This document shows positions 20,033 through 28,655 of a DNA stretch of 64,000 nt, one piece after another. This DNA comes from Pelistega sp. GTDB taxonomy: Bacteria; Pseudomonadota; Gammaproteobacteria; Burkholderiales; Burkholderiaceae_B. The DNA is taken from the NCBI GenBank assembly GCA_030538255.1, contig JAUNUI010000014.1, positions 19,903 through 83,902 of the forward strand, read 5' to 3'. The notes beneath the pieces were generated by a model. It saw only the letters and a program-made list of their open reading frames with translations. It made no database searches and was not told the origin of the DNA. The position numbers were made by a program, and so were the translations under genes. Within the stretch, counting starts at the first letter, position 1, and the number at the start of each line of letters is the position of its first letter.

Positions 20033-20740
20033 CTACCCTCGCGCCAACAACATCTCCACCAACTCAGGCACGCCTTCGCTAGCGCGCTTGGCTATCACGT
20101 CGGTCAACAAACCTGGTGGTGCTTCAGGGGGATTCGGGTCCACAAGATATATCTCGGTGCGTGGTCGCGCATATTCTAATAAAGAAGCCGCTGGATAGAC
20201 CTTCAAGGAGGTCCCCACCACAATCACAATTTCAGCCAAATCCATTAAACGCGTTGCCCGCATAAACTCAGGCACAGGCTCACCAAACCAGACTATATTC
20301 GGTCGCATTAAATTCAAGCGCATATCTAATTGACGTATACTCTGATCGCCCTCAATCTGCTCAATATAATCCGCATCCGCCGAGCTACGCAATTGGTCTA
20401 GGCGCCCATGCAAGTGCAGAATCTTGCGGCTACCTGCTCGCTCATGCAATAAGTCCACATTCTGCGTGATGATTTCCACATCGTACCTAGACTCAAGCTG
20501 CTGCAAGCTGTGATGCGCTGCATTCGGCTGAGCAGCCATCGCTTGGCGCCGACGCATATTATAAAAATCAATCACCTGCTGCGGGTCCTTGGCAAAGGCC
20601 TCAGGCGTGCACACGTCTTCAATCCGATAACCCGCCCACAAACCATCCGCATCACGGAATGTCTGTAACCCACTATCTGCGCTAATCCCCGCTCCACTGA
20701 GCACAACAATTCTTTTCATCGCCAGCATATCGTTAAACAA
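20033..20740 (-). CDS. cobB: Sirtuin-type NAD-dependent deacylase, zinc cysteines absent
   Basis: A 235-residue Sir2-fold protein: GAGISADSGLQTFRDADGLW (NAD binding), TQNVDLLHERAG, catalytic His in HLHG, VWFGEPVPE and VVGTSLKVYPAA. Sirtuins remove acetyl or other acyl groups from lysine using NAD. The usual four zinc cysteines are missing: the stretch between HLHG and VWFGE has none. The start is uncertain: TTG 20740 has a GAGG site, and ATG 20728 or 20719 give a more usual N-terminus. Confidence 0.88.
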   Translation of the reverse strand: MFNDMLAMKRIVVLSGAGISADSGLQTFRDADGLWAGYRIEDVCTPEAFAKDPQQVIDFYNMRRRQAMAAQPNAAHHSLQQLESRYDVEIITQNVDLLHERAGSRKILHLHGRLDQLRSSADADYIEQIEGDQSIRQLDMRLNLMRPNIVWFGEPVPEFMRATRLMDLAEIVIVVGTSLKVYPAASLLEYARPRTEIYLVDPNPPEAPPGLLTDVIAKRASEGVPELVEMLLARG

Positions 20741-21444
20741 TAAACATTGCCCTCATTTTACCTGAGTATTACGCCCAAACTAATAAATTCGACTATACAA
20801 GCACTTCCCCTATGCAAGAAATAGATCTTGAAAAAGGCCAAGCCATTGTGCGACAAGCTTGTTGCTACCCCAAAAGCCCGTATTGCTTTAAGAATGTCCG
20901 AACTCTTCAACAAAAGTCCTTGCAAAATAAGCCGAGCCTGAATACTTACTCAAATTTGTCGCACTCACCTAAATCTTGAGTACAAAATCACGATTCGCCC
21001 CAATAAATTAAATTTAACAATATTAAATATCACATTTATACCGGAACCCACCCATTCAAACTCCAATACCCATTCAATAAACATGATCTTTAACAAGGCA
21101 AATACTGTCGCACTCTTCTCCTTCTCCCACCTTCAATTAAGCATAGCCAAATTCAATAAACTTATGATAATCCATAGCTATATCACTATCATTAAACCTT
21201 AACAAGACTAATTCCTATTCTTTATACCACCCCATAAATTACCCAATTTACGCGTATTCAATTACAGAAGATTACAGTTCGTAGGCAAACAGTGACAACT
21301 TGTTTTAAATCAATAAATTTAACTTTTTAAATGATAAATTAAATCATACTTAATATGAATCATCGCTAATACCCCAGCATTCCAAATAAGCGAGCTCTAT
21401 CTATTATTACTTTTACATAACGATTGCATAACGAGCAAAATAAA
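20741..21444. other. AT-rich intergenic region without a recognisable gene
   Basis: About 700 bp between the sirtuin and the PepSY fusion. I see no coding sequence with a start signal. It holds the candidate Fur-type site listed next, and a looser TGATA…TATCA pair around 21165-21194. Confidence 0.5.
21331..21347. promoter_or_regulatory. Candidate Fur-type site upstream of the PepSY-reductase gene
   Basis: The inverted repeat ATGAT-aaattaa-ATCAT shares about 10 of 14 informative positions with the 7-1-7 Fur model. It lies about 100 bp before a gene whose domain set is typical of iron-uptake loci. This is a weak match. Confidence 0.3.
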
Positions 21445-23649
21445 ATGAAAAAATTTCTCCTGACCTTTCACCGCTATGCGGGCTTAGTTCTAACGCCCTT
21501 TTTCCTGATCCTCTTAATCACAGGCATGATCTTATCCTTCAAGCCTATACTGTCTCCAAGCACAAGCTCTAAAGCAATTGGCTCGCAGCAAGCACAAGCG
21601 CTCAGCGCCGTAGTGCAACAAGCGGAAGCAGTATCAGGCCAGATTCAAACCATTGCCCTTGATGCGAATGGTCAGGATGTCTGGATTAAAACCAAGGACA
21701 ATGCACTTGAACAGCGTTATAACATTGCTGAAGGCCGCTTTATTGAAGAAGCGGGCATGAGTTCAACGGTTTACAATACCGCCAAATCTTTACATAAAAA
21801 CTTACTTCTAGATGCTGCCGACTTTGTTGAGTTTGTCACCTATATCTTTATTGCTATTCTCCTTGTCGCCCCTTTCTTAATGCAAGTGCGCTGGCAAAAG
21901 CGCCTGATGAGCATCCATAATGCCTTGGGTTTCTGGGCCATCCCTCTGTGGTTACTGGTACCTATCACAGGTTTGCTGATGAGTATGAAAATCGGTGCGC
22001 CTGAATTTGGTAAGCTCAACCTCAACAACCAAGCCACGCCAGCCGTCCAAGTCATGCAAGTCTTAGAGCGTGAGAATCAATTACAGAATTTTGTCTCTCT
22101 AGAAACCGTACGTGGTCGCTCAGTCTTGATTAACTTAGCCACTGACACAGGCGTGAAGCCATTCCAAATTCCTGCCGCCACGCAGACGCTTGAACAACTC
22201 AATATCTCCACCTACTGGCCTAAACTTTTACATGAAGGCACATGGGCTGGTGCGCTATCGGGTTGGTTGAACTTTATTATTGCTGCGGGTTTGAGCTTTT
22301 TCACGATCTCGGGTGCGTATAGCTGGATACGTCGTTGGAAGAATGATCGTGCCGCACGTGCTGCTGCCACACCGCTTACCGGTGGTAAGGATGCTGTCTT
22401 AGTGAGCTATGCTTCGCAAACGGGCACCGCGCAAGGCTTAGCGAAAGCCACTCAAGAATACCTTGTAGAGCAAGGGGTTAATGCCCAACTTAGCCCGATG
22501 TCCGTGCTGAGCCCAGCCGATTTAAGCCAATTTGCACAGGCGCTTTTACTCTGTTCTACCACAGGCGAAGGTGACTTGCCTGATGGGGCCAAGCGTCTGG
22601 TGAATGCATTAAAGCAGACGAGCAATAGCGGCATCCATTACAGTGTTTTTGCCTTGGGTGATAAGCGCTATCAACATTATTGTGCGGGCGGTCAAGAACT
22701 CGCTCACGCATTGACACAAAGTGGTGGTAAAGCGAGCATAGAGATTGTTTGTAGTGACGCCGACCCGGGTCCTGCTTGGCAAGCATGGATCAGCCAAGTC
22801 AATCACTTACTCGGTTTGCAAGCAACAGCGGCACCGAAGATGGTGAGTAATGACACCGTGGTAAATGCCACCTTACGTAGTCGTGTCCGCTTGGACGACC
22901 CTGAGTTAGCACCCCTTGAAGTGCAAATGTTGAACTTCGAACTACCAAAGGATGCTCAATTCCGTGGCGGTGATCTGCTCTTAGTCACCCCTCCTGGCGA
23001 ATCCACCGCACGCCCCTATTCGATTGGTAGCGATGCGATTGAAGGCAATCTGGTGCGCTTAACCGTGAGTGAAAATCGCTTTGTCGATGAGCAAGGACAA
23101 ACTCGTCATGGAGTCGCTTCAAACTATCTTCTGAAAGAGCTGAATGTCGGCGATAGCATACAAGTGACTTGGCGTCGCCACCCTGACTTTAACTTGATTG
23201 AAGGTGATAAGCGCCCGATTATTATGGCCGCTACTGGCTGTGGTGTCGCCCCACTGCTAGGTTTCTTACCACAGCTACGCCGTCATCCACGCTTTGCCTG
23301 GTTGTTCTTTGGTAACTCACATAGCGAAGGCAATAACTTCTATAAAGAAGAATGGGATCAAGCGCTGGCCGCAGGCACGGTGAGCCGCATTAGCCGCGTC
23401 TTTGATAATGAAAACCGTGGCTATATTCAAGATCTGATGCAGCAAGATGGTCAAGAAATCTATCGCTTACTGGACCAAGAGAATGCCATGATTTACCTCT
23501 GTGGTCGCACCCGCACTGTGGGTCAAGGCGTTGAATCTGCTCTCTTAAGTATTGCCCAAGAAGTCGGTGGCAAGACACGCGAACAGGCGGCGGCATGGCT
23601 GGATGAATTGCGCCGCCAAGAGCGTATTCGTAGTGACTTGTTTGGTTAA
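21445..23649 (+). CDS. PepSY membrane protein fused to flavodoxin and FNR-type reductase
   Basis: A 734-residue fusion. Residues 1-310 form a PepSY-associated membrane region with four helices (KFLLTFHRYAGL start; conserved HR and HNALGFW). A flavodoxin domain follows (VSYASQTGTAQGLA, about 325-465). The C-terminal third is a sulfite-reductase-type FAD/NADPH domain (RPYSIGS, AATGCGVAP, LCGRTRTV). It should carry electrons from NADPH to a periplasmic or membrane acceptor, possibly ferric iron. I use ATG 21445; an upstream TTG at 21424 is less likely. Confidence 0.88.
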   Translation: MKKFLLTFHRYAGLVLTPFFLILLITGMILSFKPILSPSTSSKAIGSQQAQALSAVVQQAEAVSGQIQTIALDANGQDVWIKTKDNALEQRYNIAEGRFIEEAGMSSTVYNTAKSLHKNLLLDAADFVEFVTYIFIAILLVAPFLMQVRWQKRLMSIHNALGFWAIPLWLLVPITGLLMSMKIGAPEFGKLNLNNQATPAVQVMQVLERENQLQNFVSLETVRGRSVLINLATDTGVKPFQIPAATQTLEQLNISTYWPKLLHEGTWAGALSGWLNFIIAAGLSFFTISGAYSWIRRWKNDRAARAAATPLTGGKDAVLVSYASQTGTAQGLAKATQEYLVEQGVNAQLSPMSVLSPADLSQFAQALLLCSTTGEGDLPDGAKRLVNALKQTSNSGIHYSVFALGDKRYQHYCAGGQELAHALTQSGGKASIEIVCSDADPGPAWQAWISQVNHLLGLQATAAPKMVSNDTVVNATLRSRVRLDDPELAPLEVQMLNFELPKDAQFRGGDLLLVTPPGESTARPYSIGSDAIEGNLVRLTVSENRFVDEQGQTRHGVASNYLLKELNVGDSIQVTWRRHPDFNLIEGDKRPIIMAATGCGVAPLLGFLPQLRRHPRFAWLFFGNSHSEGNNFYKEEWDQALAAGTVSRISRVFDNENRGYIQDLMQQDGQEIYRLLDQENAMIYLCGRTRTVGQGVESALLSIAQEVGGKTREQAAAWLDELRRQERIRSDLFG

Positions 23650-23820
23650 TGACTGATTAGCTTAGGTGTTTTTAACAACGGCAATTGAAAATTGACCGGG
23701 GGGAGATGGGGATGGGGACATTTTCACTCCACCACTAACAATTTATTAACGCAGTCAATTATTTGCCTCGACACTTATTGCGGATTCGCCTTTAACCAAT
23801 AATATATCTTTCCTCTTGAA

Positions 23821-23864
23821 CGCCATGACAACAAGAATTTCTTTGTTGAAATGGCGCTTTTTTT
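23821..23864 (+). terminator. Intrinsic terminator before phzF-like gene
   Basis: CGCCAT and CAACAA on the left pair with TTGTTG and ATGGCG on the right, followed by eight T. It stands 170 bp after the PepSY fusion and 36 bp before the next start, so it ends the former or attenuates the latter. Confidence 0.75.
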
Positions 23865-23899
23865 GTACACTTGAATTGATGCCTTATTGTGAGCACACT

Positions 23900-24706
23900 A
23901 TGAAACACACCATGTATATTGTTGATGCCTTTACCGACACGCTATTTAAGGGCAATCCTGCTGCCGTGATAGTTCTGGAAGAATGGCTATCTGAATCCCT
24001 CATGCAAGCCATTGCACAGGAGAACAACCTATCTGAAACCGCCTATCTGGTTGCAGACGAACAAGGTCGATATCATATCCGCTGGTTCTCACCCATTAGC
24101 GAGATTGATTTCTGTGGTCATGCTAGCTTAGCCAGTGCCTACGTCTTACTGAATGAATATAAGCAATCTGCACCACTTCGTATGTATGCAAAAGCCGTTG
24201 GCGAATTCTCCATGGAGCAGCTCGAGAATGGGCGTATTGAGATGAACTTCCCCGCGCGTCGCGCTGAACCCATCTCAGAAATACCTGCCCAACTCATAGC
24301 AGGACTTTCAATTGCCCCCAAAGAAATCTGGCGAAACCAGCAAGCCTATATGGTGGTGTACGACAATGAAGACGACGTACGTAAAGTCGTCACAGATGAT
24401 GCACAATTAAAACAACTCCACCCCTACGATGTGGTTGTCACCGCAGCAGGCAGCGAAACTGATTGCGTATCACGATACTTCTGGCCTGCCAATGGTGGCA
24501 CCGAAGACCCTGTGACGGGGTCCATTCATGCTTGCCTATTTCCCTACTGGGGTCAGCGCTTAGGTAAAACTGAACTGATTGCCTTGCAAGCCTCATCTCG
24601 TACTGGCATGTTGTATGGTCGATTAGAGGGTGATAGAGTGTATATCTCTGGGGATTGTGTGTTGTATGCGGTGGGGGAGATTAGTTTACAACTTCATAAA
24701 GTTTAA
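23900..24706 (+). CDS. PhzF-family isomerase/epimerase-like protein
   Basis: A 268-residue protein with the PhzF/DapF-like fold: VDAFTD start, GNPAAV, the family glutamate in NNLSETAYL, IDFCGHASLA and the late GGTEDPVTGS. PhzF isomerises a phenazine precursor, but most members outside phenazine clusters have unknown substrates; no phenazine genes are near. I use ATG 23900, where the family N-terminus begins, rather than upstream in-frame starts. Confidence 0.88.
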   Translation: MKHTMYIVDAFTDTLFKGNPAAVIVLEEWLSESLMQAIAQENNLSETAYLVADEQGRYHIRWFSPISEIDFCGHASLASAYVLLNEYKQSAPLRMYAKAVGEFSMEQLENGRIEMNFPARRAEPISEIPAQLIAGLSIAPKEIWRNQQAYMVVYDNEDDVRKVVTDDAQLKQLHPYDVVVTAAGSETDCVSRYFWPANGGTEDPVTGSIHACLFPYWGQRLGKTELIALQASSRTGMLYGRLEGDRVYISGDCVLYAVGEISLQLHKV

Positions 24707-24799
24707 ATTATTCTAAACGTCATAACTTATAGCAAAACATCCCGAATTTATTTATAATTTAGACTTAAATAAATTAACTTAATTCAGTTTTAGGTGATT

Positions 24800-24997
24800 A
24801 TGAAAAACTACTATGAAGGTAAAAGTTCAACAGGAGCCGTTGATTTCATCATCACATGGGATGCCACAGAAAAAGAATATCTTGTTGATTTCTTTGATTC
24901 TAAAAACTCAGATAATGAAACTGCCTACATAGAAACATTAAGCTATACTACATTTCATCAGGCACTTGCATCTGCAAATAGTTATAGTCAATTTTAA
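24800..24997 (+). CDS. Small hypothetical protein
   Basis: A 65-residue acidic, Ser/Asp/Tyr-rich protein with AGGTG 4 nt before the ATG. I recognise no family. It marks the left edge of the AT-rich island and converges with the methylase gene 10 bp away. Short length means it could be spurious. Confidence 0.45.
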   Translation: MKNYYEGKSSTGAVDFIITWDATEKEYLVDFFDSKNSDNETAYIETLSYTTFHQALASANSYSQF

Positions 24998-25007
24998 AAG
25001 CAACTCT

Positions 25008-25862
25008 TTACCGCTCAAAAACACTTAACTTTCTTTTACTCAATTCAAAAAATTGCGTATCAATTTCACTACCACAAAATTTACGCTGAAGATTAAGCGC
25101 TGCAACTCCAGTTGAGGCACTCCCCATAAAAGGATCAAATATTAGGTCGCCCTCATTACTTGCCGCCAAGATACACCTTTCTATTAAAGCCAAGGGTTTT
25201 TGCGTGGGATGTTTGCCAAATAGCTTTTCAATAGCTTTAGGAGGAGCGATAGTCCAAACACATTTCATTTGCTCACCACCATTTAACCCACACATCTGCT
25301 GATAATTAAACGTATGTTTAGCGCTTTTACTCTTTTTGGCCCAAAGCAAAGTCTCAAATGAATGCGTGAAATAACGACAAGATAAATTGGGAGGAGGATC
25401 TGGCTTCTCCCATGTAATATTATTTAAGATGTAATAGCCAAGTTTTTGAAGCGTATACCCCACCATATAAATATTATGCTGTGAGCCACAGACCCATATA
25501 GTTCCGTTGGGCTTGAGGAGACTGTAACTCAATTTCAACCAACGCTCATAGAATTCTAGATCTGCGTGAAAGCCTTCCGATTTATCCCACTCACCTTTGT
25601 TAACAGAGGCAATCTTGCCACTTTTACAAGTAATCCCATTATTCGATAAAAAATATGGTGGGTCAGCAAAAATCATATCAAAACAACCGTTGGGATGCTT
25701 TTCTAGGATCATCTCCATAAGAGAAAAAGAATCTGCGTTATAAATCATGAAGTTATTCGACAAATACTTTTTTAAAACCTGCATTCTTTTTTGCTTCCAT
25801 TTAGGCAAATAAGTAGTTGGCACTTTGTTAAAATTACTATCACCATTAATTTGTAAATGCAT
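25008..25862 (-). CDS. DpnA-like type II DNA methyltransferase
   Basis: A 284-residue beta-class methylase. The catalytic DPPY lies at residues 67-70 (FADPPYFLS) and the SAM motif FDPFMGSASTG is near the C-terminus, with the group-typical VNKGEWDKS, WVCGS and GKHPTQKP. It most resembles DpnA-type enzymes, which in DpnII systems protect GATC, including on single strands. ATG 25862 is preferred to a TTG at 25868. It is divergent from the Dam-like gene, sharing a 230-bp promoter region. Confidence 0.88.
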   Translation of the reverse strand: MHLQINGDSNFNKVPTTYLPKWKQKRMQVLKKYLSNNFMIYNADSFSLMEMILEKHPNGCFDMIFADPPYFLSNNGITCKSGKIASVNKGEWDKSEGFHADLEFYERWLKLSYSLLKPNGTIWVCGSQHNIYMVGYTLQKLGYYILNNITWEKPDPPPNLSCRYFTHSFETLLWAKKSKSAKHTFNYQQMCGLNGGEQMKCVWTIAPPKAIEKLFGKHPTQKPLALIERCILAASNEGDLIFDPFMGSASTGVAALNLQRKFCGSEIDTQFFELSKRKLSVFER

Positions 25863-26094
25863 CAACACTTTGCTGCGTTATTTCTTCCCAAAGGCTATAC
25901 TCACAGATACTAATTTATGGCTATAGTCTATAGTTTAGTCTTCGCCACCTACTTATCACCTTGCTCACTTAAAAGTTATCATGTGAAATCCCTACCCAAA
26001 ACAATTATATCAGCGGGATATTAGCAACAATTTCATTTGTGACAAAAAAAGCCAGGTATTAAATCTATATTTTAAAAATTGTGTCATCCTTAAA

Positions 26095-26934
26095 ATGAGT
26101 AGAAAAAACAATCTAGTCACTCCTGTCCTTAAATGGGTTGGAGGCAAACGCCAATTACTAGCAGAATTAACTCCTTTGCTTCCCAAAAGCATTACCAAAT
26201 ACTGCGAACCGTTTGTCGGAGGTGGAGCTCTTCTTTTCAATTTACAACCAAGAACAGCATATATTAATGACATTAATGAAGAGTTGATTCGTGTCTATAG
26301 AATAATTAAAGATGATGTTGAATCCCTCATTGCACAGCTAAAAGAGCACAAAAATGATGCTGATTATTTCTATCAGGTAAGAGATTGGGATAGAGACAAA
26401 GAAAAATATTTATCGCTTTCGGAAGTAGAGAAAGCTGCGCGTATTATTTATTTGAATAAAACTTGTTATAACGGCCTTTTTAGGGTAAATAGTGCTGGAG
26501 AGTTTAATACTCCTTTTGGACATTATCGGAATCCTAATATTGTCAATGAACCAACACTTCGTGCTGTAAGTCTGTATTTTCAAAGCACCAATATTCAATT
26601 AAGCTCATTAGATTATGCAGAGGTACTTCAAGGTCTTCCAAAAGGAACTTTTGTCTATCTTGACCCACCATACGATCCTATTTCTGATACATCTAGTTTC
26701 ACAGGTTATTCAAAAGGTGGTTTTTCTCGTGAAAATCAAATTCGTCTGCGCGAATGCTGTGATGAACTAGACAAAAGAGGCTTAAAGTTTATGCTTTCGA
26801 ATTCTGCGACTGATTTTATTAAAGAGCAGTATGATTCGTATAACATAAAAACTGTACAAGCCAAAAGGATTGTCAACTCAGATGCAACGAAACGCGGTGA
26901 AGTTAATGAGGTTGTAATAAGAAACTATGAGTGA
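26095..26934 (+). CDS. Dam/DpnM-type N6-adenine DNA methyltransferase
   Basis: A 279-residue alpha-class methylase: KWVGGKRQLL (residues 13-22), FVGGGAL SAM loop (40-46), the Dam hallmark NKTCYNGLFRVN with GEFNTPFG (121-142), and catalytic DPPY at 190-193. Its closest recognisable relatives methylate GATC (Dam, DpnM), but EcoRV-type relatives have other targets, so GATC is an inference. Its stop overlaps the endonuclease start by 8 nt, which points to a restriction-modification operon. Confidence 0.92.
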   Translation: MSRKNNLVTPVLKWVGGKRQLLAELTPLLPKSITKYCEPFVGGGALLFNLQPRTAYINDINEELIRVYRIIKDDVESLIAQLKEHKNDADYFYQVRDWDRDKEKYLSLSEVEKAARIIYLNKTCYNGLFRVNSAGEFNTPFGHYRNPNIVNEPTLRAVSLYFQSTNIQLSSLDYAEVLQGLPKGTFVYLDPPYDPISDTSSFTGYSKGGFSRENQIRLRECCDELDKRGLKFMLSNSATDFIKEQYDSYNIKTVQAKRIVNSDATKRGEVNEVVIRNYE

Positions 26935-28222
26935 GAAAAAAAGTTTAAACCAAATAGCTTGGGAAGAAATCTTTAAAACGCATGACGTACTAAACAAAAT
27001 AAGTACCGATGGCGAGTTTATAATTAACGCCAGCGAAATCAAACGATTTAGAGAGCCTAGATTAATGAGCAAATTTGACAATGAAATCAATTTGCCCAAA
27101 ATTTTCAAAGATCACAAGCTCGCAATCTTGCCAATATCCAGAAGTAGTTACATAATTTCACACTTCGAGGCATACCATAAATTTGAAGCTCCTGATGATA
27201 GTAATATTGCTACGATCAACTTTCCGATTCCAGATCATATACAAAGTTTAGATTTCGCAAACATCACAAGTGAAGCAATTGCTTTAAATTGTGCTTTAGC
27301 TGCTGGCATAATTACAGATTTCGTTGGTGACATGCCCTTAATACCGACAGTTTCTGGACGCATGAGTTCAAAATCTTTTGACTTCAACATTAATAACACA
27401 TACAAAAATACACCTCACTCAGTGAGTGTCAATAATTCACAAATTGAAATTGATGCAGCCTATGAATGCCCCCACTGTTTAGCAATTTTTGAAGCTAAAC
27501 GTGATATATCAACAGACCTTTTAATCAGGCAACTGTACTACCCCTACAGACTTTGGAAAAACACAATTAGCAAACCTGTTAAACCATTTTTTCTAACATA
27601 TTCAAATGGCATTTTTCGTTTATATGAGTTTGCTTTTGAGGATATCAATAACTACAACTCACTAATTTTAATAAAACAGAAAAAATACTCTGTTGAAAAT
27701 ACAATTATTGAACTCAATGACATTGAAGATGTGTTAAGACGAACTGCTCTTGTAAAGGAACAAAGCATACCGTTTCCTCAAGCTAATAGTTTTGAGCGTG
27801 TTATTAACCTCTGTGAGTTGTTAAATGATAAAGAGTTAAATCATGACGATATAACCGTAGAATATGCATTTGATTCTCGCCAAACAGATTACTATACAAA
27901 TGCCGCAAAATATTTAGGCCTACTCGAAAGAGTTAATGATACACCAGAAACACCATACAATCTTACTGACTTAGGCAAAAGAATTCTTAGCTTAAGCTAT
28001 AAACAACGTCAATTAGCTTTTTGCTCTCAAATTCTATCCCACAAGGCATTTAATGAAGTCCTAAAGCTCCATTTAGAAATAAGTAGGATGCCTTCAACGG
28101 CAATGATAGTCAAAATTATGAAGAAAGCTAATTTACATAATATACACAGCGATAACACTTATGAAAGAAGATCCTCAACCATCAAGAGTTGGGTAAACTG
28201 GATCCTCAGTTTAATTTCTTAA
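26927..28222 (+). CDS. Probable type II restriction endonuclease
   Basis: A 431-residue protein overlapping the Dam-type gene. Residues 172-192 hold a PD-(D/E)xK-like core: QIEIDAAYE, then FEAKRD, giving Asp176, Glu189 and Lys191 as the likely catalytic set. A CPHC pair lies between them. The C-terminal 140 residues look like a winged-helix region (YYTNAAKYLGLLERV…YNLTDLGKRI). It is not DpnII, MboI or Sau3AI by length or sequence. Function rests on the motif and the operon. Confidence 0.75.
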   Translation: MSEKKSLNQIAWEEIFKTHDVLNKISTDGEFIINASEIKRFREPRLMSKFDNEINLPKIFKDHKLAILPISRSSYIISHFEAYHKFEAPDDSNIATINFPIPDHIQSLDFANITSEAIALNCALAAGIITDFVGDMPLIPTVSGRMSSKSFDFNINNTYKNTPHSVSVNNSQIEIDAAYECPHCLAIFEAKRDISTDLLIRQLYYPYRLWKNTISKPVKPFFLTYSNGIFRLYEFAFEDINNYNSLILIKQKKYSVENTIIELNDIEDVLRRTALVKEQSIPFPQANSFERVINLCELLNDKELNHDDITVEYAFDSRQTDYYTNAAKYLGLLERVNDTPETPYNLTDLGKRILSLSYKQRQLAFCSQILSHKAFNEVLKLHLEISRMPSTAMIVKIMKKANLHNIHSDNTYERRSSTIKSWVNWILSLIS

Positions 28223-28353
28223 AAAAATTACGGAAATTCATAAGCATATACTTATTGATACGCCATAACTGGAAAATCACATAAAGTTATCTATTTTCAC
28301 TCTATTAGTAATACATATTTTTGAATCTCCATCTAAACATTAGCTAACTCGCT

Positions 28354-28566
28354 CTATAAACCCTCTTCTTTTTCATGCGATACAAAAAAATCAGATAAGC
28401 GAATCCCAAATGCTTGGCAGATTTTCATAAGCATCTTTACTGTTGGATCGCACTCATTACGCTCAAGCCGCCCATAATATTTTTCATTGATGTCCGCCTT
28501 TTCTGCCAATAAACTCTGAGTCAAACCATTTTTTTCTCTATAAAACTTAAGTGTGTTTCCAAGCAT
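28354..28566 (-). CDS. XRE-family regulator (controller-like)
   Basis: A 70-residue protein that is almost wholly one HTH_XRE domain (GLTQSLLAEKADINEKYYGRLERN), the size of restriction-controller C proteins. It lies between the restriction endonuclease and the AIPR-type gene and is divergent from the latter. The perfect palindrome 9 bp before its start is the likely binding site. Confidence 0.85.
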   Translation of the reverse strand: MLGNTLKFYREKNGLTQSLLAEKADINEKYYGRLERNECDPTVKMLMKICQAFGIRLSDFFVSHEKEEGL

Positions 28567-28574
28567 GGTTGATT

Positions 28575-28590
28575 ACCGCATATATGCGGT
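28575..28590. promoter_or_regulatory. Perfect 16-bp palindrome, candidate operator
   Basis: ACCGCATATATGCGGT is fully symmetric. It lies between the divergent XRE and AIPR-type genes, 9 bp from the former's start and 66 bp from the latter's, so one dimer could control both. Confidence 0.7.
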
Positions 28591-28655
28591 TTTAAAAAAA
28601 ACAATGATACCTCATAATAACATCACATTAACCATTAAACCAAGAGGTGGTAATT

